64,000 nucleotides of DNA from NCBI RefSeq assembly GCF_047946665.1, contig NZ_CP172312.1, forward strand, positions 124,001 to 188,000, given 5' to 3'. A model generated the notes under the pieces. It was not told the origin of the DNA. It did not search any database and worked only from the letters and a program-made list of their open reading frames with translations. The stretch is from Allohahella sp002354735. GTDB taxonomy: Bacteria; Pseudomonadota; Gammaproteobacteria; Pseudomonadales; Oleiphilaceae. Numbering within the stretch: position 1 is the stretch's first letter; the number at the start of each line of letters is the position of its first letter. The position numbers and the translations under genes are program-made. Below, piece after piece: positions 23,587 through 30,873 of this stretch.

Positions 23587-24918
23587 ATGAGAAAACTGAA
23601 GAACTCGCTTTTCCGATTCGTGCAGCGGGTCTACCACAGCATCGCGTTCGTGCCTACGCTGATAGCCATTGCGATGTTCCTGTTCTACTTCCTTATCATC
23701 TATCTCGAATACAAGCCGCCTGTGCAAAGCTTCAAGGACAGCTGGCCTGTGTTGTTCGTTGACGACGCCGAGAATGCGCGCACCATACTCGGCACGCTTG
23801 TGGGCGGGATCATCTCGCTCACCGTCTTCAGCTTTTCTATGGTGATGGTGGTGCTTACACGCGCCTCCGCCACGCTGTCGCCGCGGATCATACCCGGCCT
23901 GATTACCAGGCCCCAGCATCAGAGAACACTTGGCGTCTACATCGGAACCATCATTTTTTCTCTGGTCCTGCTGACGAATATCAACAGCGTGGAAAACGGA
24001 TTCGAGGTGCCTGGGCTCGGCATATTTTTTGCCATGCTCTTCGGCGTTCTCTCACTGGCCCTCTTCGTCTATTTCATCCACTCCATCACTCGGTCCATTC
24101 AGGTCGATTTCGTCATGGACTCTATCTTTGAACGAACTCGTGAGGAGATAGCAGATCGGCTGAAGCAGTTGAAGGATTCCAAGGACGACGAGACGATACC
24201 GAACACCAGTGAGTGGGTCCGGATTCCCAATGACCATACCGGCTATTTCAAGAAGTCCAACATCTCCGAGTTGATGCGGATACTGACCAAGAATGAGCTC
24301 AGCCTAGTGACTCAGGTGCACCTGGGAGAATTTGTCGCGAAAGGGCGGCCTCTCGTGCGCATCGACACAGATGTTGATGACGACGTGAAGAAGGCTATCC
24401 TCGACTGTTTCACCTTCTATATCGAAGAGATCGCAGACGACCATTACACCTTTGGCTTCAACCAGCTTTCGGAAATTGCAGTCAAGGCCCTGAGCCCCGG
24501 CATCAATGACCCAGGTACAGCTGTTCGTGCGCTGGACATGCTCTCGATACTGTTTGCCGATTTCGCAAGTCACCCCGGATTCGACGTGGAATGCGACGAC
24601 GAAGGCAAGCCCCGGATGTTCTATATGGCCCAGGACTTTCTCGATTTGCTATACACCACGCTCGGGCCGATCAGGGAGTATGGCCGCAAGGATGCGATCG
24701 TCGTGGCGAAGCTGGTGGAATGCTGCATAAATATTGCGTACGCGGAGCTCGATAACGATCAGCGAGCAGGGCTGATCGATTTTGTCGATGATATCGTTCG
24801 CGTCAGTGATCCCACGATCGAAAGCACCATGGACAGACGCTTTATCAACAGGAAGGTAAGGCTGCTCAACAAGGCCCTGAGCGGTGATCGCCAGGTCGAG
24901 GCGCTATCAGAGGCCTAA
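23587..24918 (+). CDS. DUF2254 membrane protein
   Basis: A 443-residue protein of the DUF2254 family. There are four membrane segments in the first 170 residues (about 20-41, 66-88, 116-133, 144-168), with the conserved ISLTVFSFSMVMVVLTRASATLSPRI across the second (shown in part: SPRIIPGL). A soluble C-terminal domain (about 180-440) follows, including AVKALSPGINDPGTAVRALD, a family hallmark. The biochemical function is unknown; the family is widespread in proteobacteria. It lies 22 bp after the topoisomerase IB gene on the same strand and is probably cotranscribed. Confidence 0.9.
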   Translation: MRKLKNSLFRFVQRVYHSIAFVPTLIAIAMFLFYFLIIYLEYKPPVQSFKDSWPVLFVDDAENARTILGTLVGGIISLTVFSFSMVMVVLTRASATLSPRIIPGLITRPQHQRTLGVYIGTIIFSLVLLTNINSVENGFEVPGLGIFFAMLFGVLSLALFVYFIHSITRSIQVDFVMDSIFERTREEIADRLKQLKDSKDDETIPNTSEWVRIPNDHTGYFKKSNISELMRILTKNELSLVTQVHLGEFVAKGRPLVRIDTDVDDDVKKAILDCFTFYIEEIADDHYTFGFNQLSEIAVKALSPGINDPGTAVRALDMLSILFADFASHPGFDVECDDEGKPRMFYMAQDFLDLLYTTLGPIREYGRKDAIVVAKLVECCINIAYAELDNDQRAGLIDFVDDIVRVSDPTIESTMDRRFINRKVRLLNKALSGDRQVEALSEA

Positions 24919-24938
24919 CCTGACGATTAAGCGGCTCA

Positions 24939-24967
24939 ATGGCGCTCAGAAGTGATCTGAGTGCCAT
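24939..24967. terminator. Hairpin between convergent genes
   Basis: ATGGCGCTCAGA and TCTGAGTGCCAT pair over 12 bp with one G-U, around a five-base loop AGTGA. It sits midway between the DUF2254 stop and the stop of the opposite-strand DJ-1-like gene. No T-run on either side, so termination is likely but unproven. Confidence 0.55.
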
Positions 24968-24988
24968 CTAGCAGCAGGTTCACGGCAC

Positions 24989-25696
24989 TCAGGCGTGCGC
25001 AACCACCCGCTTCGGCAACTTGAATACCGCATCGACTACTGCCTGTGCGGTTGCGTGGGCTGAAGCCGGGTTCTGTCCAGTCACCAGACGGTCACTGACC
25101 TGAACACTGACCTCAAAGTCGGGCGCAGTATGAACATTTGCGCCTCTTTCGCGCAGGCGGGTCTCGAGCAGGAAGGGCACGATGTCATCCTTCTCTACCG
25201 CCGCTTCTTCAGAATCCGTAAAGCAGGTGACATCCTTGCCAGCAACAAGATAGCTACCGTCACTAAGGGTGGCATTGACCAGTGCCGCAGGGCCATGACA
25301 AACCGCTGCTACGACGTTTCCGGCCTCGTAGGCTGACTGAATCAGCTTGCGTAAACCCGCGTGGTCCGGAAAGTCCCACATGGTGCCGTGGCCACCGGCG
25401 AAGAAGATCGCCTTGTAAGCACTTGCATCCAGCTCCTCTGGTTTAAAGGTGCTGGCCAGTGATTCCATATCGGCCTTGCTGTCCAACAACTTGCTATTGA
25501 GCGGATCGCTGCGATCAAGCGAGCCTGGATCTGGTTTCGTGGCGCCACCCTGTGGACTGCAGAAGGTAACGTTGAACCCAGCCTCGCGGAAGACTTCCAG
25601 AGGATGGCTGACCTCGCTGCAGAACCAGCCGGTAGGCTCACCGGAACTACCTAGTGTCTGATGTCCGCTGACAACAATGAGAATATGGTCCGCCAT
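24989..25696 (-). CDS. DJ-1/PfpI-family protein (class I glutamine amidotransferase-like, Hsp31-type)
   Basis: A 235-residue protein of the DJ-1/PfpI superfamily. The nucleophile elbow AAVCHGPAAL (Cys then His, about residues 131-140) and the upstream GEPTGWFCSEVSHPLEVF with its Glu are typical of the Hsp31/glyoxalase III branch, which acts on methylglyoxal or as a chaperone. FFAGGHGTMWDFPD is the conserved oxyanion region. ATG 25696 has AGGAG eight bases upstream; the frame from 25735 adds 13 residues without a ribosome site. Monocistronic: 69 bp from the glycosyltransferase stop and convergent with DUF2254. Confidence 0.9.
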   Translation of the reverse strand: MADHILIVVSGHQTLGSSGEPTGWFCSEVSHPLEVFREAGFNVTFCSPQGGATKPDPGSLDRSDPLNSKLLDSKADMESLASTFKPEELDASAYKAIFFAGGHGTMWDFPDHAGLRKLIQSAYEAGNVVAAVCHGPAALVNATLSDGSYLVAGKDVTCFTDSEEAAVEKDDIVPFLLETRLRERGANVHTAPDFEVSVQVSDRLVTGQNPASAHATAQAVVDAVFKLPKRVVAHA

Positions 25697-25765
25697 GGCA
25701 GAAACTCCTGTAATGAATTGGTGTTTGATGTCCAATTGGTTACGGGGGGCTTGCGCAGGCAGACC

Positions 25766-26995
25766 TCAGTTTCTCGCCGCTAGCGCAGATCTGTAGACAT
25801 CCAGGGTCGACTCGCTCTGGGCAGCCAGCGTATAGGGCGCGCCAAAATCAATGACCGGGCGGGATTGCGGGCTCTCGCACAAGGCCCGAACAAGTCGGGC
25901 GAGTAGCCCGATATCCCCGGTCTTCACCAACCCGGCTGGATAGAGGTCTTCAAGGACTTCTGCCGGTCCACCCTGATCATACGCAATGACAGGGGTGCCC
26001 GTGGCAAGTGCCTCGATCACAGTGCGGCCGAATGGTTCTGGTTGAGTGGAGAGGTTGAAGACGGCAGCAGCTGCGGCATACCACTCCGTCATATCGCTGC
26101 GGTGACCGGCGAATGCAACATCCTGGCTTATTCCCAGCGTCTCTGCCGATTGCGTCAGTTCTTCAAGATAAGCTGTCTTGCCTTGGTCGGGCTCACCAAC
26201 AATGACGCCAAAATATCGACCGGGCGCTTCGTGCCTGAGGCTGGCAATCAGCTTGAGAAAGTCCAGCTGCCCCTTCCACCGCGTAAGTCGCCCTGGCATC
26301 AGCAGCAGAAAGCGGTCCTGTGCTTGCGGGAACTCGCCCCGAAAACGCTCGGTCCACTCGTGCGATGGCGCATCCCGATGGGGAAAAAGCGCGACATCAA
26401 CGCCTCTGGGAATGACCTTGATGGCCGCTGCGTCCAGCTTGTAGTTCGCGACGATGTAATCGCGCACACACCTTGAAATGGCTATAACTGAATTCGCACG
26501 GCTCATGATGGCGCTGTAGCGGTTCACGGAGTACAGGCCATGAAAGGTGCTGACAACCACCGGCCGTTCTTTCGGCGATAACTTGCGCATGGCGAGCCAT
26601 GTCAGCCAGGCTGGCATTCGCGAGCGCACATGCACGATATCCGGGTTCAGCGCGAACAGTGCCTGTCGCAAGGGCGCGACGTACCGTAGCGAGGTCGGAC
26701 TCTTGCGATGGATGGGGATGGAAATATGATGGCCACCCTCAGCCTCGAGTTGTCTTACCAAACGGCCGCCGTTGGAGATCACGGTTGAGCGGTGGCCGTG
26801 CGTCACCAGATAGCGGGAGAACTCAATCGTGCCACGCTCTACCCCGCCTGACTGAAGTTCTGGCAAGACCTGGACGATGTGGAGCGGTCTGCTGTTCCGA
26901 TCACTGGTATACAGGCCGGGGTGGGTCGCGGTCGAACCATGGCCTTCGTGAGGAGGGTTGGCGGGTCTGTCGTGAGCGCTATTCGGTTTTTGCAC
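25766..26995 (-). CDS. GT4-family glycosyltransferase
   Basis: A 409-residue retaining glycosyltransferase of the GT-B fold. The first 35 residues are a polar extension. The N-terminal Rossmann half begins with IVQVLPELQSGGVERGTIEF (donor/acceptor Gly-rich loop), and the C-terminal half contains PGRLTRWKGQLDFL and the nucleotide-sugar motif STQPEPFGRTVIEALATGTP (E-x7-E type). The presumed substrate is an NDP-sugar for lipopolysaccharide core or another surface glycan; the acceptor is not identifiable. GTG start. It follows the ELM1-like gene by 62 bp in the same direction. Confidence 0.9.
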   Translation of the reverse strand: MQKPNSAHDRPANPPHEGHGSTATHPGLYTSDRNSRPLHIVQVLPELQSGGVERGTIEFSRYLVTHGHRSTVISNGGRLVRQLEAEGGHHISIPIHRKSPTSLRYVAPLRQALFALNPDIVHVRSRMPAWLTWLAMRKLSPKERPVVVSTFHGLYSVNRYSAIMSRANSVIAISRCVRDYIVANYKLDAAAIKVIPRGVDVALFPHRDAPSHEWTERFRGEFPQAQDRFLLLMPGRLTRWKGQLDFLKLIASLRHEAPGRYFGVIVGEPDQGKTAYLEELTQSAETLGISQDVAFAGHRSDMTEWYAAAAAVFNLSTQPEPFGRTVIEALATGTPVIAYDQGGPAEVLEDLYPAGLVKTGDIGLLARLVRALCESPQSRPVIDFGAPYTLAAQSESTLDVYRSALAARN

Positions 26996-27057
26996 CTGTT
27001 ATTCTCTGAAGTTGTTATGGGTGTGTATCGTGTGCTGCGGTCGCAGTGCCTCAGGAA

Positions 27058-27981
27058 CTACAGATCAAGTAAGGTCAGGAGCGATTGCGCACAGACTATA
27101 TTTGGATTTTCACGCTGTTCGCAGGCGGTATCGGCTGTTGCACTATAGGTTTCTGAATGACACCGCTCCAGTGTCGCCAGGCGCCCATCTGCTATGAGCA
27201 CACTGGTGCCTCGACGCAGTTTGTTGGTCCTCTGGCTACTGGCAAGCTTGATCAGGCCCACGTAGGCTAGTGTATTCATCGCCTCGGCCAGCATGGATGC
27301 GGAGTCTTCGGTTACCCAGATGTGTCCAGCTGTTGGCAGCGTCTGCTGTAGCCAATCTGTTGGCAGGTCTGACCAATCCAGCAGTTCGATCGATGAGGGC
27401 AGTCTGGCTCGAGTGCCTGCGAAGTTCTCGGGCGTCCGGCGGGAAGTCGTTGCCTGCCAGTGTACTGCTGGATAGCGTTCGGCCAAAGCACACATCTGCT
27501 GCAGAACATCAGCATTCTGCCACTGAAAATGCCGACTTTCGCCGCCAAGCAGTATGAGGCCTTTCTGGTAATCGGGCGCCGCGGAGATATCAGGCACTGG
27601 CGCTAGCGACAACGGCGTTACCAGGCGGTTACCGCCAGCCTTGAAGCCGTCGTGAAGAGGCGTGATCACAGCATCGAAAAGCTTTGCAGGCAGGCTTGGG
27701 TTCATGATGACAGCACTGCGTGCGCCGAGCTGTCGTTGTAGAGCCAGAACCGTAGGGTGCGTGCCGTGGCCGACGCCAATTACCAGGCCGGGATGCTGCG
27801 TGAAACCGCTGCCATTCGGTCGTAGCAGTGCCGAAAGTGCTTTCCGTAGGGGCCAGGCGGGCAAAACCGACAGCTCGACATGGCGGAGCGCTCCCAGCGC
27901 TGCTATGAGCGCTGTGGCCTGCTTGACATGTCCGGGCTTGCCGTCACTGACCTGCCAGACCTTCAGGTGGCCTTGTTGCAC
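27058..27981 (-). CDS. ELM1-like (mitochondrial fission ELM1 family) protein
   Basis: A 307-residue protein of the ELM1/DUF1022 family, often annotated as a nucleoside-diphosphate-sugar epimerase without proof. Signatures are WQVSDGKPGHVKQ at the N terminus, VIGVGHGTHPTVLAL, VIMNPSLPAKLFDAVITPLHDG, LLGGESRHFQW and WVTEDSASMLAEAMNT. The fold resembles GT-B glycosyltransferases. The GTG start lies inside the last 19 nt of the REC-GGDEF-EAL gene, suggesting coupling. Position before a GT4 gene supports a role in surface-glycan assembly (inference). Confidence 0.88.
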   Translation of the reverse strand: MQQGHLKVWQVSDGKPGHVKQATALIAALGALRHVELSVLPAWPLRKALSALLRPNGSGFTQHPGLVIGVGHGTHPTVLALQRQLGARSAVIMNPSLPAKLFDAVITPLHDGFKAGGNRLVTPLSLAPVPDISAAPDYQKGLILLGGESRHFQWQNADVLQQMCALAERYPAVHWQATTSRRTPENFAGTRARLPSSIELLDWSDLPTDWLQQTLPTAGHIWVTEDSASMLAEAMNTLAYVGLIKLASSQRTNKLRRGTSVLIADGRLATLERCHSETYSATADTACEQRENPNIVCAQSLLTLLDL

Positions 27982-29774
27982 GATTTGTTACCAAGCATGA
28001 TCATGAACTCTTCGAAAGGTAGAGCTTTCGAATAGTACCAGCCCTGCATCCGTGTAGCGCCCATTTTCATGCACAGCTTGATGTGCTCTTCAGTTTCTAC
28101 ACCTTCTGCGGTCGTGGTCAGCTGTAGCGAGTTGAGCATGGCCAGCAAGCCTTTGAGCAAGGCCAGCGTATGCAGATAGCCGCCGGAGTTGCTTAACATG
28201 GCTGCTCCAGGCTCGCTGGCCAGGCCGGTCTGCGAAGGGTCGGGCATCAGACAGCGGTCGATCTTCACCGTTGATATCGGGAAACGCTGCAGATGCTGGA
28301 TCGAAGAGTAGCCGGTGCCGAAATCATCCAGGGCAATCCGGCACCCGAGAGCTGCAATGGCATTGATGCTCTTTTCGATCATACCGGCGTCTTCCACAAA
28401 GGCCGTCTCGGTGAGTTCGAGCTCCAGACTCTGTGGCGGTAGATTGTACTCTGCAATCATTTCCTCAATAGCCGTCACCACGCTGCCGTCGGTCAGTTGC
28501 GTTGGTGAAACGTTTATCGACATACAAAATTCGTCGCGCTGCTGCTCATCCAGGGCTGCACGAATATCGGCTAGCCGCGCACAGGCTTCGCGAATGACCC
28601 ATTCACCAATTGCGCCCATGAGCCCTGTTTCTTCGGCAACCTTGAGAAACTTGTCTGGCATTCGCATTGATGTGCCATCTTCGCACCAGCGTAAGAGGGC
28701 TTCGGCACCGATTATGCTCTGGTCACTGTCCTGGCCACATTTGACGATGGGCTGGTAGTGGAGAACGAACTGGTTACGCTCAATCGACTGCCGCAGCTTC
28801 AGTTCGGTCGTTTGCTGCTGGTGATAGTGATGCTGCATGTCATCGGAAAAGAAGCAGAATGTATTACGACCGCTCTTCTTGGCCCGATACATGGCGATAT
28901 CAGCATTCTTGAGCAGATCTTCAGAACTCAGACCATTTTCCGGCGACACCACAATACCAATACTGGTAGTCACTGGCAGCACATGCCGCTCGATCTCGAA
29001 AGGATCTGATAGCGAGCGCAGAATACGGTTGGCGATGTTGCTGACAGGCTTGTCACTGCGCAAATTGGTCACCAGCAGCGCGAATTCGTCTCCACCCAGG
29101 CGCGCGAACATTTCATCAGGGCGCAGCAGGGTGGACATCCTCGCTGAAAACTGTTGCAGGAGCCGGTCACCAACTACGTGTCCGTAGGAATCGTTGATAA
29201 ATTTGAAACGATCCAGGTCGAACAGGAACAAGGCCAGCTTGGTTGACTTGCCGCGATTGTTGGTCAGACAGACCTTTAGCGTCTCATCGAAGAGATATCG
29301 GTTAGCCAGACCGGTCAGTGCGTCGCGCTCAGAAAGATTCTGCGCGTTGGCAAGACTCTGCTGCAGTTTACGGTCGAGACTGGAATGAAGCTGTGATTTG
29401 AGAATCGAGCGTGTAAGCCGCTCGACGCTCAGCTCGGCACGAGGAATGAAATCCTGGGCGCCGGCTTCGAGGCTGGCCAGACCTGCTTCGAGATCATCGG
29501 CCTCGCTGACAATGATGACAATCTGCTCAGCCGAAATCTCGCGAATTTGTTGCAGGAGCGCCAGGCCCTTACCTTCCGCCAGATGCTGGTCGACAAGCAC
29601 GGCCTGGTAGGGTTGCCCCTTGCTGATTTTGGCAAGTGCTTCGCTAAAGCCATGCGCGGTTTCCAGCGTGACCTGCACCGAAGCTGAGTGCAGTTGCGTC
29701 TGCAGTTGCCTAAGATCTGCGGAACTACTGATCGCGAGTATATTAAGGTGAGTCGGTTTGGACGAAAGCTTCAA
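27963..29774 (-). CDS. REC-GGDEF-EAL c-di-GMP enzyme
   Basis: A 603-residue protein. Residues about 8-125 are a receiver-like domain that keeps an Asp (VLVDQHL) but lacks the N-terminal acidic pair and the conserved Lys, so phosphorylation is doubtful. The GGDEF domain (about 150-305) has an intact GGDEF; the site five residues before it is RPDE rather than RxxD. The EAL domain (about 325-595) has EALLRW, NVSP, LELTET, DDFGTGYSS, VKIDR, AEGVET and MQGWYYSKALP, i.e. the residues needed for phosphodiesterase activity. Both activities are possible. TTG start with AGGAA seven bases upstream. First gene of the minus-strand unit that continues into the ELM1-like and GT4 genes. Confidence 0.92.
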   Translation of the reverse strand: MKLSSKPTHLNILAISSSADLRQLQTQLHSASVQVTLETAHGFSEALAKISKGQPYQAVLVDQHLAEGKGLALLQQIREISAEQIVIIVSEADDLEAGLASLEAGAQDFIPRAELSVERLTRSILKSQLHSSLDRKLQQSLANAQNLSERDALTGLANRYLFDETLKVCLTNNRGKSTKLALFLFDLDRFKFINDSYGHVVGDRLLQQFSARMSTLLRPDEMFARLGGDEFALLVTNLRSDKPVSNIANRILRSLSDPFEIERHVLPVTTSIGIVVSPENGLSSEDLLKNADIAMYRAKKSGRNTFCFFSDDMQHHYHQQQTTELKLRQSIERNQFVLHYQPIVKCGQDSDQSIIGAEALLRWCEDGTSMRMPDKFLKVAEETGLMGAIGEWVIREACARLADIRAALDEQQRDEFCMSINVSPTQLTDGSVVTAIEEMIAEYNLPPQSLELELTETAFVEDAGMIEKSINAIAALGCRIALDDFGTGYSSIQHLQRFPISTVKIDRCLMPDPSQTGLASEPGAAMLSNSGGYLHTLALLKGLLAMLNSLQLTTTAEGVETEEHIKLCMKMGATRMQGWYYSKALPFEEFMIMLGNKSCNKAT

Positions 29775-29874
29775 GTCTCGATTCCTATCGGGTCAGGCCA
29801 GTTTGCAACGCGTGGGCAGCCCTTACGCGGGCACCCGGATTCAAGTATAGGTCAGGAGAAAGGAGCTTGCCGCA

Positions 29875-29964
29875 ATGAGTCCGGATCGGGTGGAGTATTC
29901 AGATACTTCAATCGGTTGCATTCGGTCGCTCGTAAGCATTGAGGACAGAAGAGTGGGGGGGTGA
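29875..29964 (+). CDS. Small upstream ORF coupled to the DUF305 gene
   Basis: A 29-codon ORF starting ATG 29875 with AGGAG nine bases upstream, ending TGA 29962-29964. The last base is the A of the DUF305 ATG (TGATG). The peptide (MSPDRVEYSDTSIG...) has no features of a known protein. A leader peptide or translational-coupling ORF is plausible; it may also be chance. Confidence 0.4.
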   Translation: MSPDRVEYSDTSIGCIRSLVSIEDRRVGG

Positions 29965-30491
29965 TGATGAACGATGGCTATGCGCACTACTGGCGTTTTG
30001 CCGCCATGGTAGCTACGGCGACAGTCATCATGTACGGCCTGATGTACCTGAATACTTATGAGATCAGCCATGTCAGGTTTAGTGAAACCCGACTGTACAT
30101 GGCCATTCTCATGGGGGCCACCCTGTCGGTCGTGATGCTGCTGTTCATGCTGCATATGTACGAAAATCGTCTGATCAATACCGTGCTCATCATCGGCAGC
30201 AGTATCACCTTCCTCATCGCCCTATGGCTGGTGCGCTCGCAGAAGACCGTGGAAGATGATCTCTACATGAAGGCCATGATCCCGCACCATTCGATTGCCC
30301 TGCTGACCAGTGAGCGAGCCGGCCTGGAGGATGTTCGTGTGCGGGCCCTGGCTGAAAGGATCATTCGAAACCAGCGAAAGGAGATTGGCGAGATGGAGTG
30401 GCTGATCAAGGACATCGACAGTAATGGCGTAGCAGCGACGCAGGCAAAAGCCAATAGTCGGCCATTGCCGAATTTTTCAGGGGAACTTTGA
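29964..30491 (+). CDS. DUF305-type membrane protein
   Basis: A 175-residue protein with three membrane helices (about 10-29, 43-63, 70-90), followed by a short DUF305-like periplasmic or cytosolic module: YMKAMIPHHSIALL, then ERIIRNQRKEIGEMEWLI. The MIPHH and EM(x)W motifs are shared by DUF305 proteins, several of which occur in copper or other metal contexts, with His/Met as presumed ligands. Start choice is among GTG 29961, ATG 29964 and ATG 29967, all after a G-rich stretch; 29964 is favoured by the TGATG overlap. It ends 54 bp before the 3' end of tRNA-Leu on the other strand. Confidence 0.82.
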   Translation: MMNDGYAHYWRFAAMVATATVIMYGLMYLNTYEISHVRFSETRLYMAILMGATLSVVMLLFMLHMYENRLINTVLIIGSSITFLIALWLVRSQKTVEDDLYMKAMIPHHSIALLTSERAGLEDVRVRALAERIIRNQRKEIGEMEWLIKDIDSNGVAATQAKANSRPLPNFSGEL

Positions 30492-30545
30492 GCTTGCGGG
30501 TTCTTGAACAGACAGAGCGAATGGTTCGAATGAACCGGGTAGTAA

Positions 30546-30632
30546 TGGTGCCCAGGAGAGGACTTGAACCTCCACCCCCTTGCGAGGACCAGCACCTGAA
30601 GCTGGCGTGTCTACCAATTTCACCACCTGGGC
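30546..30632 (-). tRNA. tRNA-Leu (anticodon CAG)
   Basis: On the minus strand the acceptor GCCCAGG (complement 30626-30632) pairs with CCTGGGC (complement 30550-30556), followed by A and an encoded CCA. The anticodon arm CCAGC-TTCAGGT-GCTGG carries CAG. A long variable arm (TCCTCGCAAGGGGG) marks a class II tRNA, and the T arm has GGTTCAAGTCC. 87 nt including CCA. The same tRNA lies next to rnr in Pseudomonas. Confidence 0.97.
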
Positions 30633-30695
30633 AGATGGTTCAGTCCGGAGCATGGCGCTGGAAGCGCGCTACTGCCTGACTGGAAGCAGGGCGGC

Positions 30696-30724
30696 AGATT
30701 AATAAGGAACAGCTTTAATGTCAA
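30696..30724 (-). promoter_or_regulatory. Sigma-70 promoter of tRNA-Leu
   Basis: Minus strand: TTGACA (complement 30719-30724), 17 bp, TAATCT (complement 30696-30701), then a GC-rich GCCGCCC discriminator as in stringently controlled stable-RNA promoters. The start site is expected about 55-60 bp before the mature 5' end. Confidence 0.85.
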
Positions 30725-30873
30725 TCGCCTGACGTAAATATTTTCGGCCTAGCTGCGCGGTAAATTTTACGTATTACCAACCCGTAGTTCCGCTGCATCT
30801 GAGTGCCACGGGCTGTTGACGTTGCTCAGAGCGCTTAACTGCGTAACAATGACACACATTTTTTTCGGTAACG

